A stretch of 64,000 nt of DNA, from contig NZ_CP029287.2 of the NCBI RefSeq assembly GCF_003201675.2, positions 2,282,001 to 2,346,000 of the forward strand, in the 5' to 3' direction. The notes under the pieces are model-generated. The model had not been told where the DNA came from. It did not search any database and saw only the letters and a program-made list of their open reading frames with translations. Source of the DNA: Metallosphaera hakonensis JCM 8857 = DSM 7519. Its GTDB lineage: Archaea; Thermoproteota; Thermoprotei_A; Sulfolobales; Sulfolobaceae. Both the position numbers and the translations under genes were made by a program. How positions within the stretch are numbered: position 1 is the first letter of the stretch; each line of letters begins with the position of its first letter. This document shows positions 45,175 through 53,519 of this stretch, piece by piece.

Positions 45175-46320
45175 ATGAAATTCTTGATATTAGGAGGAGG
45201 ATATGCAGGACTCACTATTGCCCACAAGCTAAGGAGACACTTAAATGACGAGATCACCGTTATATCGAGATCGAGAGTAGTTAGGGAGAACACGATTTTC
45301 CCCCTTTTACTTACGGATGAAGTCAAGATAGAAGACACGGAGTTTGACGCGAAAGAAGCTCTCAACAAAAAAGGGATAGATTTTGTGGAAGCCGAGGTCG
45401 TGCAGATATTTCCCGAGAGTAGGGAGGTAAAGACCAGTTCTGGGGTCTTCGATTACGATTATCTATTTCTGGCTTTGGGTGGAGGATATGAGGAAAACTT
45501 CGAGAAAATTCCAGGTCATGAACACGCCTTTATGCATCATACATTGGACGGTTTCCTCAAACTGAAGGAATCTTTGTGGAGTTCTGAGGGTGATGTTTTC
45601 GTTGGAAATGCACCAAGAAGTCCCATAGAGGGTCCATCGTATCAGGTAGCCCTCATAGCGGAATATATATTGAGGAGGCGTGGAAGGAAGGGTAAGGTTT
45701 ATCTCACTACTCAAAGTCGTAGAGGTGTCTTCGGTGCTATCCCTATAGACGGGATCCATGAGAAGGCCAATTCCTATTTCGAGAAAAGGGGTATAACACT
45801 ACTTAAGGGTAAGGATGTAACGGAAATAAAAAAGGGGAGAGTGATCTTAAATGACGGTAATGAAGTCTATGCAGATGTAATCTCGGTTATTCCTACTTTG
45901 TCTGCCCCTAAGGTTATTAGGGACTCAGGTTTCACGGGAACCTCAGGCTTTGTGGAGGTGAAATTGCCCAGTTTCAGATATGGCGAGAGAGTTTTCGCAT
46001 TGGGTGATTTGGCTCAGACGCCATTTCCCAGGACAGCTAGAGCGGCCATGATCTCAGCAGAAAACGCCGTGTCGACCATATTGAAGGAGATTAGGGGGAT
46101 AAACCTTCCAATGTATTCTTTGGGCGTGTTATGTGTAATGGAAGGCGGAGACGACGGCGGAATTTTAAGATTCGATACGAATGGGAAGGACGTTAAAACG
46201 GCTCTAGCGTTCGGTAAACATTATGTGGCCATTAAGAAAGCCTATAGTAGGCTCCTTGTAAAGAGGGCCTTCGATGTACCTTATCATGGAGCTCCAGAAA
46301 TCTCTCAGAATCAATATTAG
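45175..46320 (+). CDS. NAD(P)/FAD-dependent oxidoreductase (NDH-2/SQR superfamily)
   Basis: This 381-residue flavoprotein starts with the dinucleotide-binding motif ILGGGYAGLTIAHKL and has the second FAD segment ERVFALGDLAQTPFPRTARA. It belongs to the group of type II NADH dehydrogenases and sulfide:quinone reductases. The catalytic cysteine pair of classical sulfide:quinone reductase is not seen, so a different donor is likely. A TTAATTATACTT box ~27 nt upstream gives a leaderless start. Membrane association and quinone reduction are possible but not shown. Confidence 0.82.
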   Translation: MKFLILGGGYAGLTIAHKLRRHLNDEITVISRSRVVRENTIFPLLLTDEVKIEDTEFDAKEALNKKGIDFVEAEVVQIFPESREVKTSSGVFDYDYLFLALGGGYEENFEKIPGHEHAFMHHTLDGFLKLKESLWSSEGDVFVGNAPRSPIEGPSYQVALIAEYILRRRGRKGKVYLTTQSRRGVFGAIPIDGIHEKANSYFEKRGITLLKGKDVTEIKKGRVILNDGNEVYADVISVIPTLSAPKVIRDSGFTGTSGFVEVKLPSFRYGERVFALGDLAQTPFPRTARAAMISAENAVSTILKEIRGINLPMYSLGVLCVMEGGDDGGILRFDTNGKDVKTALAFGKHYVAIKKAYSRLLVKRAFDVPYHGAPEISQNQY

Positions 46321-46692
46321 TTTAAACTTCCAAGTTAATGTTAAGTTTCCTTTTTAGTTTTATCCTAAACTCGTCTGATCCCTAGCTAGAACTTATCAGA
46401 GACATTAGTAAAGGAGAACTTAACATTGAGGGATCGAGTCTTTTCCGTCCAGAATGTGGTTGGGTGACAGACTGGAAGGATCATGGCCAAGTTAGTTCCT
46501 CAATCAAGATTCTACTTTATCTGGATATCCAACTCGTTAATCTACAGACCGTAGCTACAACGCTTCTCTTAACATCTTGAGGAGATCAGGATCGGATCTA
46601 CCGTGCCTATGGAGTTCAGCTCTCTACCAATGATGTACTACTGGTATGATGGGAGTTATGGGGCAGGAAGCTTCCTCCTTCAAAAGGATGGC
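46321..46692. other. Intergenic with relic repeat
   Basis: This 372-bp gap between convergent genes has no coding frame. Positions 46361-46410 hold an inverted copy of dispersed repeat A. Nothing else was recognised. Confidence 0.5.
46361..46410 (-). repeat. Degenerate dispersed repeat A, copy in inverted orientation
   Basis: On the minus strand this reads TACTAATGTCTCTGATAAG and then TTCTAGCTAGGGATCAGAC, matching 21089-21142 and 63013-63066. Confidence 0.5.
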
Positions 46693-47355
46693 TTACTTAT
46701 GTGTAGTCAGTAATATAGGGATGACCTTTGTCTTAAGGTATTCTAGGACGTTTCTCTCGTGATTTATCATTATTTCGTATGCATCATCTTGATCTCTTGA
46801 TTTTATGGCCTCCAATATTTCTCTATGTTCTTTCAGTTCTTCTATCCTTCTATCGAAGCTTGTAAATAAAGTAAGCCTCACTACCCTCAACTTTAACCTT
46901 ATCTCTCTCAGATAAGAGTAAAGAAACTGATTCTCAGTAGACATGGCGACCTTATCATGGAACTGTCCGTTCAAATCAGCTAACCTAGACGGATCTGGAC
47001 TTTCCTTATTTGTTTCTTCTTCTACCTTTTTTAGTATGCTCTCCATTTCGGATATGTCCTCTACTTTAGCCCTGATTGCAGCTAGTTTACTTGCAGTTGA
47101 TTCCAATGGAATTCTGACCTCATATAGTTTCTCGACTTCGTCAGAAGTTATGTATATTACCGTGTAGGACCTATTGACCTTTTTGACTATACCTTCCGAT
47201 TCCAACACTCTTAACGCTTCTCTCACAGGTGTCCTACTCATGTTCAGATCTTTGCATAATTTATCCTCCGTTAGTAACTGACCTTGACTGTACTCTCCTC
47301 TTAATATCCTCTTTAAAATCTCCTCATAAGCGGTTTCTCCTAAACTGTTGGACAT
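46693..47355 (-). CDS. GntR-family regulator, FadR/FCD type
   Basis: This 220-residue regulator has a winged helix at ~8-72 (GQLLTEDKLCKDLNMSRTPVREALRVLESEG). Its C-terminal FCD ligand domain has an intact metal-binding set: Asp and His in DLNGQFHDKVA, His in ELKEHREIL and His in MINHERN. FCD domains usually bind carboxylic or sugar acids. It is at the distal end of a catabolic gene run and is preceded by its own TATA-like TTTAATAAA and by degenerate copies of the GTATAC motif found in front of the other genes here, so autoregulation is likely. It probably controls the cluster up to ~63 kb (inference). Confidence 0.9.
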   Translation of the reverse strand: MSNSLGETAYEEILKRILRGEYSQGQLLTEDKLCKDLNMSRTPVREALRVLESEGIVKKVNRSYTVIYITSDEVEKLYEVRIPLESTASKLAAIRAKVEDISEMESILKKVEEETNKESPDPSRLADLNGQFHDKVAMSTENQFLYSYLREIRLKLRVVRLTLFTSFDRRIEELKEHREILEAIKSRDQDDAYEIMINHERNVLEYLKTKVIPILLTTHK

Positions 47356-47376
47356 GAATACAAATCCGCATACAGT
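47356..47376. promoter_or_regulatory. Candidate GntR operator, degenerate (autoregulatory)
   Basis: Directly upstream of the regulator start, the minus strand reads CTGTATGC then TTGTATTC. Both are one or two bases away from the TGTATAC(A) core seen at other promoters. They cover the expected transcription start. Confidence 0.4.
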
Positions 47377-47380
47377 TTTA

Positions 47381-48532
47381 TTAAATTTGTTCTTTCTCTT
47401 TTAATCTATTCTCCAAGTCACTGAAGGCCAGTAACCTCAACTTTTGTATATAAGAATACTTTTTGAGCGCGTCTTCTATAATTTCGATTCCAATACCGTT
47501 ACCCTTAGGAACAGTTGCGTATCCATTGAAAACTTCAGGTAAATTTCGAAATAAATCATGTGGAAAATCGGAAATAGTGTATTCTATAGTACTAATTTCG
47601 GATCTCGCAGAAGATATTTGCAAAGCATACGCTAGTGATAACGGAGACGAATCTGGTCTGTCATGTGGAGCTACCTTTACGCTGTAACTGGAAGCTAGAT
47701 CTAAGATCCTTAAGAACTTACTAACTCCACCTATTTTTGCTATGTCGGGTTGAACGTAACTTATTCCTGTACCGAGAAGTCTCTTAAAACCGTTTATAGT
47801 ATACTCGTTTTCTCCGGCGGCTATGGGCACTGAAGAGTATTCGCATAGTTTTTCCAACGAGTTATAATCATCAGTAGGCCATATGGGCTCCTCTATCCAC
47901 TCTACCTCGTATTTACTTGCACCGTCTACAAACTTCTTTGCACTATGTAGATCGAATGGTGCGTTCATATCAAGTGCTACCTTCAGATCATAACCAACTT
48001 TTTCCCTCACTTCTTTGAGAGCGTCTAAGGCCGTCGATGGAGGCTGATGTAGCTTTATCATCCTGAATCCTCTCTCCCTCGCTTTCAGTGCAGTAGACAC
48101 GATATCCTTTTGAGATCTATACCTAGGAAAGCTGGCGTATATTGGAACTCTTTCTCTTATTTTACCGCCTAGCAAATCACCTAATGATGTACCAAGTCTC
48201 TTAGCTTTAATATCCCATAGTCCCATCTCAATTGAGCTAATGGCTCCCGTCACAACTCCACAATTTCCAGCCGTAAGCATTACTTTTTCAAGAACCGTCT
48301 CCGTTTCAGCTGGAGATTCTCCACGGAATCTTTCTAGGAACGGGATCACTAAATCTTCTAGTATTGAAGAATATGCTCCTATTATTCCACTCCCAAATAC
48401 GCCAGTTTCTCCCCATCCAACAGTATCATTAGCCTCTATCTTAACGTATAATTGAACAGACCATTGATCTAAAAAATCAGAAGGTGGATCAGTAATAAAA
48501 GGTATAGATAGTTTAAAAATATGAATATGCAC
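47381..48532 (-). CDS. Enolase-superfamily (mandelate racemase-like) sugar/hydroxy-acid dehydratase
   Basis: This protein of ~383 residues has an enolase N-terminal domain and barrel. Acid/base candidates are Lys and His in MIKLHQPP, metal ligands are Asp in ALDMNAPF, Glu in WIEEPIWP and Glu in AAGENEY, and the His-Asp dyad uses VAPHDRPD and YVQPDIAKIGG. This is a mandelate racemase-subgroup active site, most often an acid-sugar dehydratase; KxH instead of KxK gives no firm substrate. An in-frame GTG at 48556 exists, but it overlaps the operator and precedes the expected transcript start, so the GTG at 48532 was chosen. Confidence 0.85.
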   Translation of the reverse strand: MHIHIFKLSIPFITDPPSDFLDQWSVQLYVKIEANDTVGWGETGVFGSGIIGAYSSILEDLVIPFLERFRGESPAETETVLEKVMLTAGNCGVVTGAISSIEMGLWDIKAKRLGTSLGDLLGGKIRERVPIYASFPRYRSQKDIVSTALKARERGFRMIKLHQPPSTALDALKEVREKVGYDLKVALDMNAPFDLHSAKKFVDGASKYEVEWIEEPIWPTDDYNSLEKLCEYSSVPIAAGENEYTINGFKRLLGTGISYVQPDIAKIGGVSKFLRILDLASSYSVKVAPHDRPDSSPLSLAYALQISSARSEISTIEYTISDFPHDLFRNLPEVFNGYATVPKGNGIGIEIIEDALKKYSYIQKLRLLAFSDLENRLKEKEQI

Positions 48533-48546
48533 TCGGTCAGCCCCTT

Positions 48547-48558
48547 CAGTATACACAG
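48547..48558. promoter_or_regulatory. Candidate GntR operator at the enolase-family gene
   Basis: CAGTATACACAG contains the palindromic GTATAC core. It overlaps the expected transcription start, ~26 nt after a TATATATA box on the minus strand (48569-48578), a position suited to repression. Confidence 0.55.
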
Positions 48559-48561
48559 TAT

Positions 48562-49722
48562 TTATGCGCTTATATATAGCTTTATTGGAGAGAACTCCTC
48601 GTGATGAAGGACCTCGGCAGCAGTGAGCCTTCCATTCATTACCTTGACCATGTAATTAAACACCCTTTCTCCTGCCTCCTCTAGTGATATCTTGAGATCT
48701 AGCAAGTCTGAGACGTCCACATCAATATGCTCGCTCATGAACTTAGCTGTTTTGGGATTGCCAGTTATCTTCACAACAGGGATCAATGGATGACCCACAA
48801 TGTTCCCTTGACCTGTTGTAAACAGGTGAAGCACCGAGCCCTTAGCTGCGAAAAGGGTGACAGCCTCGGCTGCGGCTGACGACGTGTTAACGAAACATAG
48901 GGTACCTCCTTTCTCTCTGATCAATGGGTCCAAGTAATCCAGAACGCAGTTCACCTTCCTATGACCTAGTTTCTGTATATTACCCAGAGCTTTTTCTTCA
49001 ATGGTTGTTAGTCCACCCTTAATATTTCCCTGAGTTGGTTGGGATCCCAATAAATCGACACCTTCTCTTTCGATGACGTCAACGTACTCCTTATATATCT
49101 TCAGGAATTTCTCCCTCAATTCCTGGTTGGCCATTTTATCTGCTACTATATCCTCGGCACCGGTCAACTCTGATGTCTCTCCAAACATTGCAACTGCTCC
49201 CAGATCTACCATTTTATCGACTACAACTCCTACCGATGGATTTGATGCCAACCCTGACGTTGTATCAGATTCTCCACATTTTACACTCATAACAATGGAT
49301 GAGATATCCACTTCTGTCCTTTGTTTCTCGCTGGCATATTGAACAATTTCTTTTGCCTTTCTTGATGCCCTTTCGATAGTCTTTAGATCTCCATAGCCCT
49401 CTATGGGGAAGACTTCAACTGGTTTACCAGTCTTAGCTATGCCGTCTGCCACTTTATTCGCCCAGTTGTCTTCGATCCCTATTATAATCACTCCCGCCAC
49501 GTTAGGATTTGCCCCAGTTCCGGAAAGAATATGAAAGAATAAGTCCAGATCTCTTCCAAATTGCAATCTGCCGTAAGGATGAGGAACTGAAACAACGCCG
49601 TTCACGAGTTTTGAGACTCCAATTGCGGCAGCATTGGATAGATCATCTAAGGGTAAAACAAGAACGTGGTTCCTTACACCCACTGCCCCGTTCTCCCTCA
49701 AATAACCCTTGATTGTCATCAT
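48562..49722 (-). CDS. UxaA-family lyase, large subunit (altronate/galactarate dehydratase or SuyB type)
   Basis: This protein of ~386 residues equals the C-terminal catalytic domain of the altronate dehydratase family. It shows VKCGESDTTSGLASNPSVG, MFGETSELTGAED and LFTTGQGNIVGHPLIPV, the conserved core with a likely metal-binding Cys. The separate small SAF subunit is encoded just upstream, with a 4-bp overlap if the ATG at 49722 is used (another ATG is at 49731). The same two-subunit plan is used by sulfolactate sulfo-lyase (SuyAB) and by split hexarate dehydratases. Which reaction applies is open. Confidence 0.82.
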   Translation of the reverse strand: MMTIKGYLRENGAVGVRNHVLVLPLDDLSNAAAIGVSKLVNGVVSVPHPYGRLQFGRDLDLFFHILSGTGANPNVAGVIIIGIEDNWANKVADGIAKTGKPVEVFPIEGYGDLKTIERASRKAKEIVQYASEKQRTEVDISSIVMSVKCGESDTTSGLASNPSVGVVVDKMVDLGAVAMFGETSELTGAEDIVADKMANQELREKFLKIYKEYVDVIEREGVDLLGSQPTQGNIKGGLTTIEEKALGNIQKLGHRKVNCVLDYLDPLIREKGGTLCFVNTSSAAAEAVTLFAAKGSVLHLFTTGQGNIVGHPLIPVVKITGNPKTAKFMSEHIDVDVSDLLDLKISLEEAGERVFNYMVKVMNGRLTAAEVLHHEEFSPIKLYISA

Positions 49723-50006
49723 TTCCCCCACCTCATTGATTTTAAGTTATGAACATGTACATGTTGACCTTTAGAAATATTGGCTGTAGCCATGCCTATT
49801 GGCCTTCCATATTTTAGTAACTTCTCTCCTTGCTTAATATCTCTTAAAGCTATTTTATGGCCTAGAGGAATATCGTCCATGCTCTTCACTATGACATGAG
49901 CAGAATTGTTTTCCAGATATGCACATAATACTTCTTCCCCTTTCTTTATATCTGTTGTAGCTACACATACGTCGTCCTTTTCTGAGTGAATTAGGCCTCT
50001 TGGCAT
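49719..50006 (-). CDS. SAF-domain small subunit of UxaA-family lyase (SuyA type)
   Basis: This 95-residue SAF-domain protein has TTDIKKGEEVL, IPLGHKIALRDIKQGEKLLK and YGRPIGMATANISKGQHVHV. It equals the N-terminal domain of one-chain altronate dehydratases and the SuyA subunit. It is made with the large subunit, whose start it overlaps. A TATATTAAT-like box lies between the start and the operator at 50041-50064, and the operator sits upstream of that box. Confidence 0.82.
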   Translation of the reverse strand: MPRGLIHSEKDDVCVATTDIKKGEEVLCAYLENNSAHVIVKSMDDIPLGHKIALRDIKQGEKLLKYGRPIGMATANISKGQHVHVHNLKSMRWGK

Positions 50007-50040
50007 ATGTTAAGAATGTAACTGTTATTAATATAGTTTG

Positions 50041-50064
50041 TGTATATACCATACTGTATACAAA
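50041..50064. promoter_or_regulatory. Candidate GntR operator upstream of the UxaA-family pair
   Basis: This contains the perfect palindrome TGTATACA at 50055-50062 and a second, weaker TGTATATACC at 50041-50050. Unlike the other sites it lies upstream of the TATA region of the gene it would control, so it could act in activation as well as repression. Confidence 0.55.
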
Positions 50065-50131
50065 TCCATAGGTATTGGATCAATATGGCTCAGTTTACTC
50101 GTAGATAAAGTTAATATTTGTTATATTATAA

Positions 50132-51100
50132 TTAAGCGAAAAACGGGATCTTCTCCTTCAGTGCTATCAATTGATTCCAAAGATTATTGTCAAGCGGTAT
50201 ACCTTCCGACAGTCTCCTTTTCCTCAGGTTCAGTCCATGTTCTCCAGGGAACTCAGTCCCAATTAAGTTTCTAATTTTTATGACACTCTCGGTATTCCTC
50301 TCAAAAAAAGAGGGATTTATAACTACCAGAACTTCCCCCTTATTTGGTGGGTTTTCAGTATTTATGACGCCGCGGACCTCTGGACCTATAGCTGAACCGG
50401 AAAGAAATGAACTCAATAACTCTAGAGTTAGCATCAGGAAGAAACCCTTTATGCCACCCATAGGAAGTATCCCTCCTTTAAGAGCCAGTTCTGGATCTAT
50501 GGTTGGATTTCCATTATCGTCTACAGCTACTCCAGGTGATAAAGATTCTCCCTTTCTTTTTGCCTCAATTATCTTTCCTCTGGATGTTGCAGAAAGTGCC
50601 ATGTCTAAGACCACCGGTGGGTCGCTGGGAATAGAAATTGAAAGCGGGGAAGTTGAAAGAACCTTCTTTGAGGTTCCGGGTAAAACCACTGCAGGCTCCG
50701 CATTCCCGAACATAATTGAAGCTAGACCTCTTCTTGATAGTTTCTCTGTGTAATAGCCTAGAAATCCTATATGTGAGGCATTTCTTACGGCAATAATGCT
50801 AGCAGGCTCATCAAACCTTTCCTGGATAAGGTGACTCCATAACACCATTCCTATGCTACTCTTCCCGTCGATAAGGAGTGAATTTCCCTTACTTTTTAGA
50901 ACGTTATAGTCCAAGATTCTTTTTATCGTTCCGAGTTCTATTCCCTTTATAAGTGGGATCAACCTTTGGATGCCATGGGATGAGTGTCCCCTTAGTTCGG
51001 CCTCTATTAAGTGATCAATGATTATCTCCTTGCCATATACTCTCCTCAGATCCAATATTTCCGAAATTATTGATTTAAGATCGTCTACGCTTACAATCAT
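50132..51100 (-). CDS. Ldh2-family NAD(P)-dependent malate/lactate/sulfolactate-type dehydrogenase
   Basis: This 322-residue 2-hydroxyacid dehydrogenase belongs to the Ldh2/MDH2 family, not to the Rossmann-type lactate dehydrogenases. The family motifs are RGHSSHGIQRL with the catalytic His, VRNASHIGFLGYYTEK, and DMALSATSRGKI. Members oxidise L-malate, (R)-sulfolactate, ureidoglycolate and others, so the substrate is open. It is the first gene of the minus-strand run ending with the GntR regulator. No clear GTATAC operator is seen in its own promoter. Confidence 0.85.
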   Translation of the reverse strand: MIVSVDDLKSIISEILDLRRVYGKEIIIDHLIEAELRGHSSHGIQRLIPLIKGIELGTIKRILDYNVLKSKGNSLLIDGKSSIGMVLWSHLIQERFDEPASIIAVRNASHIGFLGYYTEKLSRRGLASIMFGNAEPAVVLPGTSKKVLSTSPLSISIPSDPPVVLDMALSATSRGKIIEAKRKGESLSPGVAVDDNGNPTIDPELALKGGILPMGGIKGFFLMLTLELLSSFLSGSAIGPEVRGVINTENPPNKGEVLVVINPSFFERNTESVIKIRNLIGTEFPGEHGLNLRKRRLSEGIPLDNNLWNQLIALKEKIPFFA

Positions 51101-51671
51101 GTCAGCATTTAATTTATCCTGCTGTTATTATAGATATCTATTCTTGATCGTGGTTGAAAGGACTAGCTTTAAGTTCAATCGATAGGACCTGAGTTCATGC
51201 TTAAACTCACCACTATGGAACCCTCAAATTTTAACGTTATTTTGAGGGATTAATTAACTTAAATTACAAACATTTTTGTTTATTGAATCCGAATCAAGAT
51301 AATCAATACAAGATCAATCATATAATACATTAAAAGCTTCAAGGCATTAGTTAAATATTCTTTTAATTAGTTTTTCCAATATTTCAATAAAATTAGATAT
51401 AATCTAGTATATTATATTAAAGTCTAATAAGCTTAGGAACCGTCATTACAAGCCTAGGGCCAACCTTCATGGAGGCAACAATGCCCGTTACTTAGTATTG
51501 CTCTCGGTTAAGACAGAGATTGATCTAGATCTCATCAATAATTATGCCATTCTATTCTATATTAATAAATAATATTTAGATTAACTCAATAATGATCTGA
51601 GATTTACTAATTAGTTTTGATTCCTTGTATACCTAATAAACATTTTTAAAGTATACAGACATAATGAACAT
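51101..51671. other. Long AT-rich divergent intergenic region
   Basis: This 571-bp gap lies between the divergent Ldh2-type and APC genes. A stem-loop CCCTCAAA ... TTTGAGGG (51221-51248) with a 12-nt loop lies 120 bp from the Ldh2 start. No gene was found. The 3' end carries two GTATAC operators around the APC promoter. Confidence 0.55.
51625..51658. promoter_or_regulatory. Two candidate GntR operators flanking the APC permease TATA box
   Basis: TTGTATACC (51625-51633) and GTATACAG (51651-51658) lie on either side of a TTTTTAAAG box (51643-51651), 13-47 nt before the GTG start. A dimer at each site would enclose the promoter. Confidence 0.6.
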
Positions 51672-53144
51672 GTGTCAGACAAACCTTACAAACTGGCCAA
51701 AATAGTTGGCCCAGTGGTCATAATGGCCTCCGCAGTAAGCCAAGAATACGGAGCCGGAATTAATGCTGTAGCAATCCAGAGCATAGGCTCATACCCTGCT
51801 GTGCTAGGTCTTGTACCACTTATAATGTTCATTACTGGACTTCTAATGCTTCCAAAGGTGTTCATGTACCAAAGATTTGGTGGAGTGGCAAGCAAAAGCG
51901 GTGGTCAATACGTATGGATCTCTAGAACAACGTCGCCTGAGTTAGGTTTCATTGTTCATTTCCTCTACTGGATTGGTATCGTGTCCGCCATGGGCTTCAT
52001 TGGTTTCACCGTTGGGTCGACATTAGCTTCGACTCTTGTGTCCCTAGGTATTACAGCCGGATCATGGTTTTCGACGTTTCTGGGACATATAATATTGGGG
52101 TTGACGCTCATATGGGGATTCTTTTTAATCCATTATTCTGGAGTAAAATCTTATGGAGTTTTAGTTATTATACTGTTTGGGTTAATATTATTAGCAGCGG
52201 TTATCTCAATAGCTGTGGGTTTCATAACTCCAAATTCGGTTTATACACATTACCTTTCCTCCCAGGTATTTAAAGGATCTATACCCAGTTATCCCACACC
52301 TCAGTTATCCTATTCCGCTTTCTTCGGTACCATTACCTTATTCATATTTGCCTATGCCGGTATCAGCGCTGCCCCTCTTCTTGGGGGTGAGGCTAGGAAT
52401 CCAAAGAGAGATATGCCAAGGGGAATCATGTACGCATGGATAATAGCCTTAATACTTTTCTCTTTGGTATCGTTGGCTATCTTTCATATTATATCTGGAC
52501 AGCAAGTTTTATCGCTGATACGTTCTAAAGATTCCTATTATGCTACTATACCTGGGATCATAAATATTGCAGAACCTTCCCTTTTGGGGGCACTATTCTC
52601 GGTTATTGTCACAGTGATTATTGCCAAGACGATTGTACCTGAATTGCTTACCTCCAGTAGAACTTTATTCGCCTGGGGAGAGGATAGAATACTTCCTGGG
52701 ATCTTTACTCATACCACTAGGTTTAAGTCTCCAGATTTTGCCTTATTCGTCTCGGCATTATTCGCGTCATTATACTTAGTATATACGACGTCAGTGGGGG
52801 TATCAGCAGTGGATGTAAGATCGCTCTCTGTGATAATAGAGATGATGGCCTTGGGATCAGGAGTTCTGCTAGTCTCGAGAAAGAAAGAGAAAAAAGAGTG
52901 GGAAAAACATGTTTCCAATACTTCTATGAAGATTGCTTCAATAGCTGCTATTATAGTGAGCCTCATTATTATTCCCAGCATATATATCGTGCCCAATGTT
53001 CCTATACTTCTTCAGCCATCGGTCCAGGTGATACTTGTTATAGTTGTTGGATTAGCTATATATGAAATAGCTAGATTATATCATAAGCGCACAAATAATA
53101 TAGATCTCAACGATTTAATTAAGAAGGAATTACCTTTAGAATAA
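51672..53144 (+). CDS. APC-superfamily permease of the catabolic cluster
   Basis: This 490-residue transporter has about 12 membrane helices. Family segments include KIVGPVVIMASAVSQEYGAG in helix 1, SKSGGQYVWISRTTSPELGF in helix 3 and GGEARNPKRDMPRGIMYAW after helix 6. The GTG at 51672 is ~26 nt after the TTTTTAAAG box, so the mRNA is leaderless. Two operators of the cluster motif flank the promoter, so it is probably induced together with the catabolic genes and imports their substrate, perhaps an acid or amino acid (inference). Confidence 0.85.
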   Translation: MSDKPYKLAKIVGPVVIMASAVSQEYGAGINAVAIQSIGSYPAVLGLVPLIMFITGLLMLPKVFMYQRFGGVASKSGGQYVWISRTTSPELGFIVHFLYWIGIVSAMGFIGFTVGSTLASTLVSLGITAGSWFSTFLGHIILGLTLIWGFFLIHYSGVKSYGVLVIILFGLILLAAVISIAVGFITPNSVYTHYLSSQVFKGSIPSYPTPQLSYSAFFGTITLFIFAYAGISAAPLLGGEARNPKRDMPRGIMYAWIIALILFSLVSLAIFHIISGQQVLSLIRSKDSYYATIPGIINIAEPSLLGALFSVIVTVIIAKTIVPELLTSSRTLFAWGEDRILPGIFTHTTRFKSPDFALFVSALFASLYLVYTTSVGVSAVDVRSLSVIIEMMALGSGVLLVSRKKEKKEWEKHVSNTSMKIASIAAIIVSLIIIPSIYIVPNVPILLQPSVQVILVIVVGLAIYEIARLYHKRTNNIDLNDLIKKELPLE

Positions 53145-53519
53145 CCTTTAGAATAAAAAAGTTTTTTTCTAATTCCAGAAACATAGGTGAACTATGTGTT
53201 TCATTCTCCGCAAGAATAGGGATTCCTACGTCAAACACCCTAGTGTTTCCGATAAGTCCTCCGTAATTTTACTGGTCGTCCTAGATCATCCTTGAATTCA
53301 CAAGTTAGTAAAGCTAAATGACGTAGATTAGCAGCTCTCCAAATCAAGTTTATCCAAGAGATCCAACAAGTTAGAGAAAACGTCTTTTAGGAGCCATCCT
53401 AAAGATTAGACTATTTATAATTATGTATGTTACAGAACATTCAGTATCGTATACTTCATAAGATGTGACATATAATAAAAAATTATATACTACTCTAACA
53501 AATCTTTAATGATGAAACA
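53145..53519. other. Intergenic with relic repeat fragment
   Basis: This 375-bp gap has no gene. Positions 53239-53261 match part of dispersed repeat A (CCTAGTGTTTCCGATAAGTC). The end of the gap holds the promoter and operator of the MFS gene. Confidence 0.5.
53447..53456. promoter_or_regulatory. Candidate GntR operator upstream of the MFS transporter
   Basis: TCGTATACTT contains the GTATAC core and lies ~30 nt upstream of AT-rich promoter DNA (TATAATAAAAAATTATATAC). A second related TTATATACTA is inside that promoter. Confidence 0.5.
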
